Shown: piece after piece, positions 24,472-33,540 of the stretch
How positions within the stretch are numbered: the stretch's first letter is position 1
How the letters are laid out: every line of letters starts with the position of its first letter
NCBI GenBank assembly: GCA_000402075.1
Contig: ARWO01000005.1
Location: 8,601 to 72,600 of the forward strand
Length of the DNA: 64,000 nt
Direction: 5' to 3'
Source of the DNA: Thaumarchaeota archaeon SCGC AAA007-O23
GTDB taxonomy: Archaea > Thermoproteota > Nitrososphaeria > Nitrososphaerales > Nitrosopumilaceae
Notes under the pieces: generated by a model
What the model was told of the DNA's origin: nothing
The model's input: only the letters and a program-made list of their open reading frames with translations
The model's database searches: none
Translations under genes and position numbers: made by a program

Positions 24472-24888
24472 TCACTGTGACATCTTGATTATTTTGTCCC
24501 AGATGTTCCTAGGTACTGGCATTACCGACAATCTTCCAATTCGCAAAAGTTCCCAGTCCTTGAATGATTTTTCTTTCTTCATCTGCTCTAATGTTACAGG
24601 TTTTTTCAGTTGCTTTTTGAACTTTACATCCACAACAATGAATCTTTCGTTATCCTCCTTGGGATTTGGATATGGATTGGAGGTTATGGTCATGATACCC
24701 ACTGCTTGGCGCTCATCCCCAGTGTGGTAGTACAATATCTGATCACCTTTTTTCATGCTTCTCATGTGCTTCAGAGCTAAATTGTTATGCACGCCATCCC
24801 AGATTGTTGTTTTTTCCTTCTGCAGTGCTGACAAGCTGTATCCCCTTGGTCCGCTGGGTTCTTGCTTTGCAAGCCAATAGTTTGCCAT
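24472..24888 (-). CDS. EVE-domain protein
   Basis: 138 residues from the ATG at 24888, matching the usual EVE beginning ANYWLAKQEPSGPRGYS; upstream ATG 24900 and GTG 24954 are also in frame but the latter overlaps a structured RNA candidate. TTIWDGVHNNLALKHMR, KGDQILYYHTGDERQAVGI and SVMPV are EVE/PUA-like signatures. EVE domains form a pocket for modified bases in DNA or RNA, and are often linked to defence or RNA modification. Downstream member of a minus-strand run after pheT. Confidence 0.9.
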   Translation of the reverse strand: MANYWLAKQEPSGPRGYSLSALQKEKTTIWDGVHNNLALKHMRSMKKGDQILYYHTGDERQAVGIMTITSNPYPNPKEDNERFIVVDVKFKKQLKKPVTLEQMKKEKSFKDWELLRIGRLSVMPVPRNIWDKIIKMSQ

Positions 24889-24933
24889 CTGTTTGCCCAT
24901 GCAATTACTGGATTTAGATTTTTGCCAAAAGAA

Positions 24934-25004
24934 TGTTCCCCGGTTCTGACTCACAAAGAGTCATTGGTATTAGCCATACCCTCCTCTTTGCTCTGAAACC
25001 GGGG
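24934..25004 (-). ncRNA. Candidate H/ACA-like guide RNA
   Basis: A 71-nt stem-loop on the minus strand: 8-bp outer stem (25004-24997 with 24945-24938), an asymmetric internal loop (6 and 8 nt), a 7-bp inner stem (24990-24984 with 24960-24954), GA opposite AATGA resembling a kink-turn, and a 5-bp apical stem (24980-24976 with 24970-24966). ACA follows one base after the outer stem (24936-24934). This is the layout of archaeal single-hairpin H/ACA RNAs. A TATA-like AATATATCT lies at 25104-25112. The target is unknown. Confidence 0.45.
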
Positions 25005-25116
25005 AATGCCCGTGTAACACACCTGGGTGAATTAGAAATCATGTGAATCATGACGATCTATATCATCCTAATCCGTCTGTGTGCATGCTCTCGTAATTGG
25101 GCAAGATATATTGGAA

Positions 25117-26760
25117 CTAATCAAATATTAACCCAGATAGCTTTACCTCAAAGCCAACTACCTTTGTTCTTATCCTGAAATTTTCAAGAACCTTGGAATC
25201 CAGTTCGCCGATATAGCCTACTGTCTTTTTGTTAACAACAATTTCTGCAACTCTGCCTTGAGAGAAAAACACGTGGTTTGGAAGTGTTTTCGTTTCACAT
25301 TTTATGTTAAAACCAATTCGTAAGAGTGACTGCAAGACAGCCTTCATCTCTGAAAAGTGTGTCTCTTCCGAGGCGGTGACACATGCAAGGCTCGATGTTT
25401 CCTTGATTGGAGCACCCTTCGAAAAAACTATTCCTGACTCGAAAAATTTTTGTGGGTATGTTTCGTGTATGTTTTTTGACAGGTTCTCCAACAGCCCTGG
25501 CAGGATCGAGTCTCTAAGGATTGTATGTTCTTGGCTCTTCGAGCTTGTGACAGAAATTATTTGTGACGAGTCCCTATTTGTCATTTCGTACAAAATTTGC
25601 TCGCTTGTTAGTGTAGAGTTTAGTGTTTCCATAAATCCAAAGCCAGTCATCAGCCTGCTAATCGAGTCAAGTTTTTCAGATGTCATATTTTTCTCGCCAA
25701 TATGTACAGATGCGGGCCATGCTGGCTTCAGGTTGTCAATTCCATAACCCAATGCAACCTCTTCTACAATGTCCATGCCTCCAAAAATATCAAACCTATA
25801 CCTTGGAATTGTGCATTGTATTTTTTTTCCTTTCATGACTGCATCCAACCTGCATTTTTTAAGACATGATAGAAGTGTAGATCCGGAAATGTTCAATCCA
25901 AGAATTTTGTTCACAGGATCAATATCAAATGTAATGAATCTTGGTGCAAAGTTTGGCGTCGAGTTTTTTGAGCCAGAAACTTTCAGCTGTGAAAATTGAA
26001 ATCCTGCGCCTTGAAGAATCGTAACAACAATGGACAGCATGTCCTCAGCTGACTGCTTGTCTATGCCGGTGACTTCTACTAGAAGGTTTTTGGTTTTTGT
26101 TGTTACCGTTGTCAACGCAGCGTTGATGATTGGGGGAAAGGATACAGTCTGTCCATTTGCATCAGTAATTATGGGAACCTTGGCAGATTGTCCAAGGATT
26201 GAACCATAGTCACTTCCAACTTCTGAATCCTGAAGAATTTCTGATATCGAGCTTTCTTTGGTAGAGTTTAACGGAACAAACCTATGGTCGCGAGATGTTG
26301 TTGTATACTTGAGTGGGAATGATATTCCGTCTGTGTCATGAACTCCAATCGATGACTTTTTTCGTTTCCTGCCTAGTCCAAAATGCAGGTCTTCCTGCAT
26401 GTTGATAAGCTGTTTAACTGATTCGTTATCAAGTGAACCATTTCTTGCAATTATTCCAGTAACAAACGGTCTAACCTTGCTCGTCGAACTATCCACCTTG
26501 ATTTCATAATTGCCTTGTTTTTTTACATCCAGTTTCAACATTCCCTTACTAATTCCTAAAATTCCCTGCAGTCCCAATGCAATGCCAAAGTCGGTAGAAT
26601 AATCCGGGCGGTTCGGACTGTATTCAACTCTTACAATATTGCCATCCAGTGATTCTATGTCAAGACCAAGAAACGGCAGACTGTCAAGTATCTGCTTTTT
26701 GTTCGCTTTCTTTCCCACAAGATTCTGAAGTCTGCTAAGACTTAGCTCAACTACTGGCAT
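25117..26760 (-). CDS. pheT: Phenylalanyl-tRNA synthetase, beta subunit
   Basis: 547 residues from the ATG at 26760, archaeal PheT length. The start MPVVELSLSRLQNLVG is the family N-terminus; YSPNRPDYSTDFGIA lies in the B1 domain and the B5 domain has PRYRFDIFGGMDIVEEVALGYG. The subunit supports tRNA binding and editing of tyrosine in the alpha2beta2 enzyme. It overlaps the end of pheS by 10 nt. Confidence 0.95.
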   Translation of the reverse strand: MPVVELSLSRLQNLVGKKANKKQILDSLPFLGLDIESLDGNIVRVEYSPNRPDYSTDFGIALGLQGILGISKGMLKLDVKKQGNYEIKVDSSTSKVRPFVTGIIARNGSLDNESVKQLINMQEDLHFGLGRKRKKSSIGVHDTDGISFPLKYTTTSRDHRFVPLNSTKESSISEILQDSEVGSDYGSILGQSAKVPIITDANGQTVSFPPIINAALTTVTTKTKNLLVEVTGIDKQSAEDMLSIVVTILQGAGFQFSQLKVSGSKNSTPNFAPRFITFDIDPVNKILGLNISGSTLLSCLKKCRLDAVMKGKKIQCTIPRYRFDIFGGMDIVEEVALGYGIDNLKPAWPASVHIGEKNMTSEKLDSISRLMTGFGFMETLNSTLTSEQILYEMTNRDSSQIISVTSSKSQEHTILRDSILPGLLENLSKNIHETYPQKFFESGIVFSKGAPIKETSSLACVTASEETHFSEMKAVLQSLLRIGFNIKCETKTLPNHVFFSQGRVAEIVVNKKTVGYIGELDSKVLENFRIRTKVVGFEVKLSGLIFD

Positions 26761-28175
26761 TTTGAAGCAGTCCTCAACCAACTCAGATTGTTATTGTAAA
26801 ACTCCCTTACATCATCTAATCCAAATTTCAGCATGGCAATCCTTTCAATGCCACCACCCCAAGCCAGTACAGGTTTTGTAATTCCCAACGGCTTTGTAAC
26901 TTCAGGTCTAAATATTCCCATACCAAAGAGTTCAATCCACTTCCCAAGTCTTTCATTGTAAACCATGGATTGCAGAGAAGGTTCAGTATAAGGAAAGAAT
27001 GTTGGCCAAAACTTTACTTTAGTAAGACCGATTTTGCGGTAAAATTCCTTTTGTATTCCCATCAAGTCTCGTAATGTTATGTGTTTTCCCACAACGATGC
27101 CTTCAACCTGATTAAACTCAACTAAATGCTTGTAACTTACTTTTTCATTGCGAAAAACTCGTCCCAATGAAAATATTCTTGCCTCGTCCGGTTTTTTGTC
27201 TGCAAGATATTTTATGGTAACACAAGTAGTATGTGTTCGCAAGACCATTTTTTTTGCTTCCTGTATATCCCAATAGTATCTCCATCCCTTTTTGTGGGCG
27301 TTTGATACATTCTTGATTTGGGTTGGTGTTGCAAGCTGCTTTGCATTTAGATCCTTGAGATAAAACGTGTCTTGTAGTTCCCGAGCTGGGTGATCCTGTG
27401 GTGTAAACAATGCATCAAAATTCCAGAAACTTGACTGTGACAAATCTCCAATAATTTCCGCGAATCCCAAGTGAGCAAAAGTTTCCCTAACTTCATTTAT
27501 TGTGTCCTTTAGTGGATGTATCCTTGCGGCATGTACATGAGGTACGTCTGCCTCAACGTCTATTGCACCACTGTCTAATTTTTCAAGGTCAATCTTTTTG
27601 CCAGTTTCAGAAAGAGAGACTGTTTTTGTTTTTTCCTCGTGTGCAATAATAAAGTCAGGTCTTTCCATTAGAGATTTCAGTGGTTCAGCTAAAGGCGTAT
27701 TATCAAATTCTGTAGGAACAATAGTTTTTTCGCCCAGTTTTGAAATTATTAGGTCCGAATCATTAGGAACATCTGCGTCCGGATCTTTTAACGAAATTTT
27801 TGATCCTGTACCTGTTTTTTCTATGTTAATCCAGTCATTCTTTTTTGCATGGGCAATTGCAGCGTTAAAGTCAAATCCATGCAAACTGCTTCGAATTTCA
27901 TCAAATGTTTTTGGGCCATCTTTAACAAGATTTGCAAGTCTTCGTTCAGGCAAGCCATTTTTTAGAGCGTCTAGACCATTTTTTCCAAGGCTTAAAGAAG
28001 TGTTAACAGATTCACTTACATCTGCAAGTTTTTTCTGGCGAAGCCATTCAACACCACGCCTAATTTGATCCATTGAGAGATTAGTTTCTTGGGATATCTT
28101 CTCCTCGGTTAAATTTGGATCTGATTGCAAAACCTTGATAATTTGTTTTTCAATGTCATGCAGAACATGAGACAA
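26751..28175 (-). CDS. pheS: Phenylalanyl-tRNA synthetase, alpha subunit
   Basis: 474 residues with TTG start; no ATG is in frame nearby. N-terminal winged-helix repeats (EKISQETNLSMDQIRRGVEWL) are followed by the class II catalytic core: HPLKDTINEVRETFAHLGF, motif 2 GRVFRNEKVSYKHLVEFNQVEG, and motif 3 LAWGGGIERIAML. Activates phenylalanine and charges tRNA-Phe together with PheT. Divergent from trpS. Confidence 0.95.
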   Translation of the reverse strand: MSHVLHDIEKQIIKVLQSDPNLTEEKISQETNLSMDQIRRGVEWLRQKKLADVSESVNTSLSLGKNGLDALKNGLPERRLANLVKDGPKTFDEIRSSLHGFDFNAAIAHAKKNDWINIEKTGTGSKISLKDPDADVPNDSDLIISKLGEKTIVPTEFDNTPLAEPLKSLMERPDFIIAHEEKTKTVSLSETGKKIDLEKLDSGAIDVEADVPHVHAARIHPLKDTINEVRETFAHLGFAEIIGDLSQSSFWNFDALFTPQDHPARELQDTFYLKDLNAKQLATPTQIKNVSNAHKKGWRYYWDIQEAKKMVLRTHTTCVTIKYLADKKPDEARIFSLGRVFRNEKVSYKHLVEFNQVEGIVVGKHITLRDLMGIQKEFYRKIGLTKVKFWPTFFPYTEPSLQSMVYNERLGKWIELFGMGIFRPEVTKPLGITKPVLAWGGGIERIAMLKFGLDDVREFYNNNLSWLRTASKCQ

Positions 28176-28298
28176 TAGTTCATCGTTCCAAAAAGACTTA
28201 ATTAAATTAGCTAGGACAATTGTTACGGTTTTTTTGATTAGAAAGTGGTTAAAATAATGGAATAAGACTTTTTAACATTAAATCAAAGTCAACCTTGA

Positions 28299-29408
28299 AT
28301 GCCAGCGGATGATTTTGTTGTCACACCTTGGAATGTTGAGGGTGATATTGACTATGACAAACTGATCAAAAGATTTGGGACACAAAAAATAACTTCAGAT
28401 CTTTTATCAAAGATTGAGAAACTCACCAATGAATCCCATTTCATGCTAAGAAGGGGAATTTTTTTCTCACACAGAGATTTGAACAGGCTTTTGGATGATT
28501 ATGAGAAAGGCAAGAAATTCTTTCTATACACAGGCAGAGGTCCTTCTGGCCATACTCATATCGGTCATCTAGTTCCATGGGTTTTTGCAAAATGGCTTCA
28601 AGATAAGTTTGGAGTGAAAATGTACTTCCAGCTTACAGATGATGAAAAATTCTGGGCAAAAAAAGACATGACATTAGAGGAAACATCCAAGTTTGCGCTT
28701 GAAAATGCGCTTGATTTTATAGCACTGGGTTTCAAACCGGAAAATACTAAAATCATTATTGATACAAAAAACATAAGGACGTTGTATCCAATTGCAGCGG
28801 AAGTTGCAAAGAGAATAAATTTTTCAAATACAAAGGCGGTTTTTGGATTCAAAAATGAAACTAACGTTGGAATGATATTTTATACTTCGTTACAATCTGC
28901 CCCATGTTTTATAGAAGACATGCCTGTATTGATTCCGTTTGGAGTTGATCAAGATCCGCATTTTAGAATTACAAGGGATATAGCGCCAAAAATGAACAAA
29001 CCAAAGCCAGCGCTGATTCATAATATTATGATTCCAGCGCTTGGAGGTCCCAAGGGAAAAATGTCTGCATCAAATGAAAATGAGACAATATACACCACAG
29101 ACACTCCTGAAGTTGTAAAGAAGAAAATTAACAAGCATGCGTTTTCTGGTGGTCAGCCAGACATAGAAGAGCATAGGAAAAAAGGCGGTAATCCAGACAT
29201 CGACGTATCATACCAATATCTTAGAATCTTCTTTGAGCCAGACGACAAAAAGCTAAAGCAAATTCATGATGATTACAAATCAGGAAAGATGCTTACTGGT
29301 GAGCTTAAACAAATTCTAATTGAAAAGATTAACAAGTTTCTGGCTGCTCATCAGCAAAAACGCGAAAAGGCAAGAGACCAACTTGACAAATTTCTACTAA
29401 AAGATTGA
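28299..29408 (+). CDS. trpS: Tryptophanyl-tRNA synthetase
   Basis: 369 residues, class I synthetase of archaeal/eukaryotic TrpRS type. HIGH-like motif in GPSGHTHIGH (81-90) and KMSKS-like motif as KMSAS in GGPKGKMSASNE. A TATA-like CTTTTTAAC sits about 25-30 bp before the ATG, so the transcript is probably leaderless. Ends overlapping the TTG of the next gene. Confidence 0.95.
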   Translation: MPADDFVVTPWNVEGDIDYDKLIKRFGTQKITSDLLSKIEKLTNESHFMLRRGIFFSHRDLNRLLDDYEKGKKFFLYTGRGPSGHTHIGHLVPWVFAKWLQDKFGVKMYFQLTDDEKFWAKKDMTLEETSKFALENALDFIALGFKPENTKIIIDTKNIRTLYPIAAEVAKRINFSNTKAVFGFKNETNVGMIFYTSLQSAPCFIEDMPVLIPFGVDQDPHFRITRDIAPKMNKPKPALIHNIMIPALGGPKGKMSASNENETIYTTDTPEVVKKKINKHAFSGGQPDIEEHRKKGGNPDIDVSYQYLRIFFEPDDKKLKQIHDDYKSGKMLTGELKQILIEKINKFLAAHQQKREKARDQLDKFLLKD

Positions 29409-29689
29409 ACAGCGTAACAATAATCTGTCAGGACAAATATGAGGCTCAAAAGCTTGCAAACCTAATTTTCGTTAACGATACAAAGGAAACATACGTCACT
29501 GAAATTTTGAATGTAGTCGAAAATGAGGTAGTACTTTCGATAAAGGACAAATCTGCACACAGCGTAATTTTAGTGGATAATGACCAAGTGTTGGTTTTTA
29601 CGGATTTCATTCAGTCAGTAATAGAAAAAAAGCAGAAAATAGTGCAGACTGAAACTGTAGGAAGTTCTGTTGTGATTGTAAAGGAATAG
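29405..29689 (+). CDS. Hypothetical protein downstream of trpS
   Basis: 94 residues; TTG start overlaps the trpS stop (TTGA), so it is probably translated by coupling. Alternating strands and helices (SVTIICQDKYEAQKLANLIF, SAHSVILVDNDQVLVFTDF). No family recognised. Confidence 0.55.
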   Translation: MNSVTIICQDKYEAQKLANLIFVNDTKETYVTEILNVVENEVVLSIKDKSAHSVILVDNDQVLVFTDFIQSVIEKKQKIVQTETVGSSVVIVKE

Positions 29690-29691
29690 AT

Positions 29692-30021
29692 TCAGACCAA
29701 TGACTTGTCCATGCTTGTACTAACAATTTCCTGAACTTTCATAAAGTATAGTTGCGTTGTGTAAGGCATGTTTTGCAAATTGTAATCAATCACTTGCATA
29801 AAGTAGCGTACCGCTCTCTTTGAAATATTTACGTTAAATTTCAATGGAAGAATTGGATCCTGTTTGATGTTGATTTTATCTGTCAACCACGGAGGAAGAA
29901 TCTCTATTGTTTCAGCAGTGATTTTTTTGTACCAATACTCTAAATTTTCCGGCTGAAGACCGCCTCTTAGATTCTGAATGTCAACATCTATCTTATTCAG
30001 CATCTTATTGGTAATGCTCAT
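29692..30021 (-). CDS. Hypothetical protein
   Basis: 109 residues, soluble and helical, with EYWYKKITAETIEILPPWL, then KRAVRYFMQVIDYNLQNMP. No motif known to me. Convergent with the previous gene, 2 bp apart; upstream is coaD on the same strand. Confidence 0.55.
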   Translation of the reverse strand: MSITNKMLNKIDVDIQNLRGGLQPENLEYWYKKITAETIEILPPWLTDKINIKQDPILPLKFNVNISKRAVRYFMQVIDYNLQNMPYTTQLYFMKVQEIVSTSMDKSLV

Positions 30022-30080
30022 ACCATCACTGCCAAAATTTTTGTTTTATTCCACTTACTCAAAGATAGGCAAGTTGGTTG

Positions 30081-30545
30081 TCAATTCAAATTTCCACTGC
30101 TATCAATCTCAGAGTTCTTGATTCTGGTGCTTGAGATGGCTTTCCCATCCTTAGCTAAAATCATTGGTACCACGACTATTTCCACAGGCGGTAAATTTCT
30201 CTCTGCCCTTAATTCATTAAGATGTACCCCTTTGCTGCTAGTCTCCTCACTTACAACTAGTGCTTTCACGGAACCTTTGATAACTGCTGGTCCAAAGTCA
30301 TTCTCCAGTTTGCTTATCTCATATGAAGAATTGGGAAAGTTTTTCTCAATTGCAGATTTTAGTGATGAAAGTCTTTTTGAATAATCGTTGTCCAGATTTT
30401 TTCCTCTTTTTTCTGCTAGCTGATCACTACTAAGACCTATGATAACTTTTGATGAGATTGAGAATGACTTGTCTAGTAATGCCATGTGTCCGCTATGAAT
30501 GACATCAAATGTTCCCCCCATAGCAACTAGATCGAATGATTCCAT
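30081..30545 (-). CDS. coaD: Phosphopantetheine adenylyltransferase (archaeal type)
   Basis: 154 residues from the ATG at 30545. Nucleotidyltransferase motif GGTFDVIHSGH near the N-terminus (the HxGH that binds ATP phosphates) and ISSTRI near the C-terminus. It adenylylates 4'-phosphopantetheine in CoA synthesis. ATG preferred over a TTG one codon upstream. Confidence 0.88.
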   Translation of the reverse strand: MESFDLVAMGGTFDVIHSGHMALLDKSFSISSKVIIGLSSDQLAEKRGKNLDNDYSKRLSSLKSAIEKNFPNSSYEISKLENDFGPAVIKGSVKALVVSEETSSKGVHLNELRAERNLPPVEIVVVPMILAKDGKAISSTRIKNSEIDSSGNLN

Positions 30546-30631
30546 CAAAAAACTATGTTTGAAGTTAGATTATAGTTTTTATATAAAAAATAACTAGAAC
30601 AAAAACTGAAATTAAAAGATGCGGGTTATGT

Positions 30632-30736
30632 TTACTTGCCAGTTCTTCTAGCAGTAATTGCCAACCAGTATACTAATCCTGGTGCTAATCCAACAATTAG
30701 TGGAATATACACAGGCCACATGTCAGCTACTCCCAT
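30632..30736 (-). CDS. 34-residue single-span membrane protein
   Basis: ATG at 30736, TAA at 30632-30634. It begins MGVADMW and then has one membrane segment (VYIPLIVGLAPGLVYWLAI), ending RRTGK. The clean topology with positive-inside tail and lack of any competing gene in this gap support it. May be a small subunit of a membrane complex; conservation must be checked. Confidence 0.45.
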   Translation of the reverse strand: MGVADMWPVYIPLIVGLAPGLVYWLAITARRTGK

Positions 30737-30822
30737 ATTTACTAACGCTCTATATTTCATATTTAAGTTGATCTAAAATCTTCAAAGTTGTGAGTGATCC
30801 GTTGTCTGTTTATTTTTAAAGG

Positions 30823-30896
30823 TGGACTGAAGGGGATTTGAACCCCTGACCACTCGCGTGCAAGGCGAGTATTCTACCAGTCTGAACTATCAGCCC
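30823..30896 (-). tRNA. tRNA-Ala (TGC)
   Basis: Cloverleaf on the minus strand: acceptor GGGCTGA/TCAGTCC includes the G3-U70 pair that identifies tRNA-Ala; anticodon loop CTTGCAC gives TGC; T loop TTCAAAT. No intron. CCA not fully encoded. Confidence 0.95.
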
Positions 30897-30979
30897 TCCT
30901 CTTGAATCATTGCCGTATAGATTTTAATTGTTGTCTTTAATTGGTAAGGATTTTATTTGATTTGATAGAATTTTTTTTA

Positions 30980-31528
30980 ATGGTATTATTAGAATCTAAA
31001 ATCACACTAAAAACTGGAGATAATGCGCCAGATTTTTCGCTTAAGGGAATTGATGATGAAATGCATTCTCTTGACAGCTATACAGGAAATAAGGGATTGT
31101 TGATAATTTTCATGTGTAATCACTGTCCATATGTCAAGGCAAAAGTTGATGCTATAAAACAGATTCATGAAAAATTCAATGAAAGTATTGCATTGATAGG
31201 CATCAATAGTAACAATTCTACCGAATATCCAGATGATAGTTTTGAGAATATGAAAAAAATTGCCGATGAAAAAGGTATAAAATTTGATTATCTTGTAGAC
31301 GAGAAACAGGATGTAGCAAAAAAATATGGTGCGATTTGTACTCCTGATCCATTCCTTTTTGATGAAAATAGAAAGCTAATTTTTCATGGCAGGATTGATA
31401 ATGCCATGAATCCGGATGATACTGCGACTGAAAATACAATGCAGGAGAATATCCAAAAATATCTTGCGGGAGAAAAAATAGAGAAAGATTTCGACCCATC
31501 CATTGGATGTTCAATCAAATGGAAGTGA
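30980..31528 (+). CDS. Thioredoxin-fold peroxiredoxin/redoxin (AhpC/TSA-like)
   Basis: 182 residues from the ATG at 30980. GDNAPDFSLKGID starts the peroxiredoxin fold; FMCNHCPYVKAK carries a CxxC at the active helix, as in the redoxin group with CNHCPYV rather than a classic peroxidatic cysteine. GAICTPDPFLFD is the cis-proline loop (TPDPF). Probable thiol-disulfide oxidoreductase in the cytoplasm. It ends 38 bp before tRNA-Ile. Confidence 0.88.
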   Translation: MVLLESKITLKTGDNAPDFSLKGIDDEMHSLDSYTGNKGLLIIFMCNHCPYVKAKVDAIKQIHEKFNESIALIGINSNNSTEYPDDSFENMKKIADEKGIKFDYLVDEKQDVAKKYGAICTPDPFLFDENRKLIFHGRIDNAMNPDDTATENTMQENIQKYLAGEKIEKDFDPSIGCSIKWK

Positions 31529-31566
31529 CAGCAAACTTAAAACACGTAATCTGAGAAAATTTTTCA

Positions 31567-31641
31567 GGGCTCGTAGCTCAGCTTGGCTGGAGCGTTCGAC
31601 TGATAATCGAAAGGTCATGAGTTCGAATCTCATCGGGCCCA
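31567..31641 (+). tRNA. tRNA-Ile (GAT)
   Basis: Acceptor GGGCTCG/CGGGCCC, anticodon stem TTCGA/TCGAA with loop CTGATAA giving GAT, T arm ATGAG-TTCGAAT-CTCAT. No intron; CCA not encoded. Confidence 0.95.
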
Positions 31642-31654
31642 TATTTCTTTAAAT

Positions 31655-32203
31655 CTACAAGTCGGGTGGTAAAAAGTCAGATTCTTGTGATTCGTCAAAT
31701 CCTTCTGAATAAAACTCGGCTCTGTAAACTGAACCATGTTTGAGAAGAACATGTATACCTTCATCAGTTTCTTTTCCGTTTATCATCACACGTGTTTCTG
31801 AGTCATTCATGTCTTTAATTGGGAATTCCCAAATCCATAGAAAATGACCAATTTCAAATGGGTATTCTTCTTCCCATTCTGCATAAATGGTTCCATCATC
31901 CGTAAGTGTGTACATAGTTCTCTGACAATCTGAAGCCAACAAGTCGTCACCTAGACTATCACCAAATCCTATATTGGCAGGTATGTCTGCCTTATTTCCA
32001 TCTACATACAACTCCAATGTTACCGACATTTTGTATGGTGTATGCAGGTTCTCAATGCAAACTTTGAGTGGATCACTCTGACCAAGCCAGCCTTGGATAA
32101 TACTACTACCCACACCAACGACAACCCCAATGATAAGTAAAATTATAAGAAATCTGATGGTTTTTCTTCTTTTATTCGAATCTCCCGTTCCTGGCCATTG
32201 CAT
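31655..32203 (-). CDS. Membrane-anchored extracytoplasmic hypothetical protein downstream of amoB
   Basis: 182 residues: basic N-terminus (NKRRKTIR), one membrane segment (FLIILLIIGVVVGVGSSII), then a soluble outer domain with two cysteines (KVCIENLHTP, LASDCQRT) that may form a disulfide. It is on the amoB strand, 81 bp downstream. Function unknown; a link to AMO is only positional. Confidence 0.6.
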   Translation of the reverse strand: MQWPGTGDSNKRRKTIRFLIILLIIGVVVGVGSSIIQGWLGQSDPLKVCIENLHTPYKMSVTLELYVDGNKADIPANIGFGDSLGDDLLASDCQRTMYTLTDDGTIYAEWEEEYPFEIGHFLWIWEFPIKDMNDSETRVMINGKETDEGIHVLLKHGSVYRAEFYSEGFDESQESDFLPPDL

Positions 32204-32284
32204 AAATTAAAAACACGTGATTTGCATAAAGTCGTTTCTATAATTCTATTAAAAAATATTAGAATGAAAAAGAAGGTTTGTTGG

Positions 32285-32851
32285 TTAGATTACTTGCCAT
32301 GGTCTTGTAGCAAATGTTATGACATAAGCAGCTGCAATGATAATGCTCTGATACGCAAGCATTCCCCATGGAATTGGTTTTATGATTGCCTCTCCTTCTA
32401 CTACTACAGTTGTTCCTGGTCCTAGACCTGGTCCTACGTTTGCAACATTAAGTTGAGTGTGAACATGGTAAACACCTGGTTCAAGTGCCTTTGCAGTTAT
32501 TGCATAAGGTGTTATGGAGTTACCACCTATTTCGAATACAACACCTGGTGGGTCTCTAGCCATAATCTCCCATCTGTTACCGGAGTTGGTTGATTCTGAA
32601 AATAAGGAAATCCATCCTCTTTGGTCCCTTTCAACAAGGCTTACTAGTGCTCCAGAAAGAACAAGAGTTTCGCCGGTAGCTAGTGACTGTCGTGAAATTG
32701 CCTCATTTGTAATTTGAATAAAACGACTTTGCAGTTGTGCCTGAACACCGTGAGCCTCGGCTGATTGAATAATCTCAGCAACATTTGGACCATACATACC
32801 AAGTACGAAAATGGCTCCAACTGTAACTGCTAAAAATTTTCTGTCTATCAT
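32285..32851 (-). CDS. amoB: Ammonia monooxygenase subunit B
   Basis: 188 residues from the ATG at 32851, 5 bp behind the amoA stop; longer in-frame starts would overlap amoA. A signal peptide (FLAVTVGAIFVLGMYG) ends near SAEA, which would leave a mature N-terminus starting HGVQAQ; with the HVH in GVYHVHTQLN it matches the copper-ligand set of the PmoB/AmoB outer domain. One C-terminal membrane span (MLAYQSIIIAAAYVITFA). Part of the membrane complex oxidising ammonia to hydroxylamine. Confidence 0.96.
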   Translation of the reverse strand: MIDRKFLAVTVGAIFVLGMYGPNVAEIIQSAEAHGVQAQLQSRFIQITNEAISRQSLATGETLVLSGALVSLVERDQRGWISLFSESTNSGNRWEIMARDPPGVVFEIGGNSITPYAITAKALEPGVYHVHTQLNVANVGPGLGPGTTVVVEGEAIIKPIPWGMLAYQSIIIAAAYVITFATRPWQVI

Positions 32852-32856
32852 GATTA

Positions 32857-33507
32857 TCAGTCCCACTTTGACCATGCGGCCATCCATCTATACGTCCATG
32901 TGTTAAGCTTACAACCTAATGCTGCAAATGTACATGCTAGTACCGATCCAGCTCCCGCTCCCAAAGCTACTGGGCTATTGTAGAACTTACCTACCTGCGG
33001 TTCTATCGGCGTCATGTATGGAGGCAATGTTGGTCTTGGATACTTGAATGCAGTTTCTAGTGGATCTGCTATCAACATCAACTGTACCATGTTGAACAGT
33101 GGCATTGACATTCCAACTAAAACCCCACCAAAGAATATCAGCGAGTGTTTATTCTTCTTTGTCGCCCAATATGCCAAGTCCAACAGCATACACGATGGAA
33201 TCCACATTGGATGAACGATGAAATCTACTGGATAGCCAAGTGCAAACCATGCAACTTTTGCAACCCAAGTATAGACTTGCATAATCAGACCATAGTACGT
33301 TGCAGTACCAGGTACGCCCGTAAATGTAAGATAATACACAGCACCGACAATGGTCATCAAAGTATTGGCAATTGAGAATACCACGAATGATGTCCAAGCC
33401 CAATCAGTGTAGAAGATATAATCTCCAGAGTTAATTGTTAACAAAGTTGAGTTGACTGCAACTACAACTATGAATAGATAATGAGTACATCGTCTAAGCC
33501 AGACCAT
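32857..33507 (-). CDS. amoA: Ammonia monooxygenase subunit A
   Basis: 216 residues, the standard length of archaeal AmoA. Starts MVWLRRCTHYLFIVVVAV and ends TYRWMAAWSKWD, both hallmarks; multiple membrane spans. Membrane subunit of AMO, the first enzyme of archaeal nitrification. Directly followed by amoB (5 bp). A TATA-like box at 33531-33540 lies 24-33 bp before the ATG. Sequence in the middle (YYGLIMQVYTWVAKVAWFA) differs from what I recall for Nitrosopumilus and is closer to my memory of Nitrosotalea-like forms. Confidence 0.98.
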   Translation of the reverse strand: MVWLRRCTHYLFIVVVAVNSTLLTINSGDYIFYTDWAWTSFVVFSIANTLMTIVGAVYYLTFTGVPGTATYYGLIMQVYTWVAKVAWFALGYPVDFIVHPMWIPSCMLLDLAYWATKKNKHSLIFFGGVLVGMSMPLFNMVQLMLIADPLETAFKYPRPTLPPYMTPIEPQVGKFYNSPVALGAGAGSVLACTFAALGCKLNTWTYRWMAAWSKWD

Positions 33508-33530
33508 TAAAGATCTAGCATGACTGTGAG

Positions 33531-33540
33531 TATATAAAAT
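33531..33540 (-). promoter_or_regulatory. TATA box of the amoA-amoB transcript
   Basis: ATTTTATATA on the minus strand, centred about 28 bp before the amoA ATG, the distance expected for a leaderless or short-leader archaeal transcript. Confidence 0.6.

Noticed and set aside
24889..24954. N-terminal extension of the EVE protein up to GTG 24954
   Set aside because: The family start matches ATG 24888, and the extension would overlap the outer stem of the RNA candidate.
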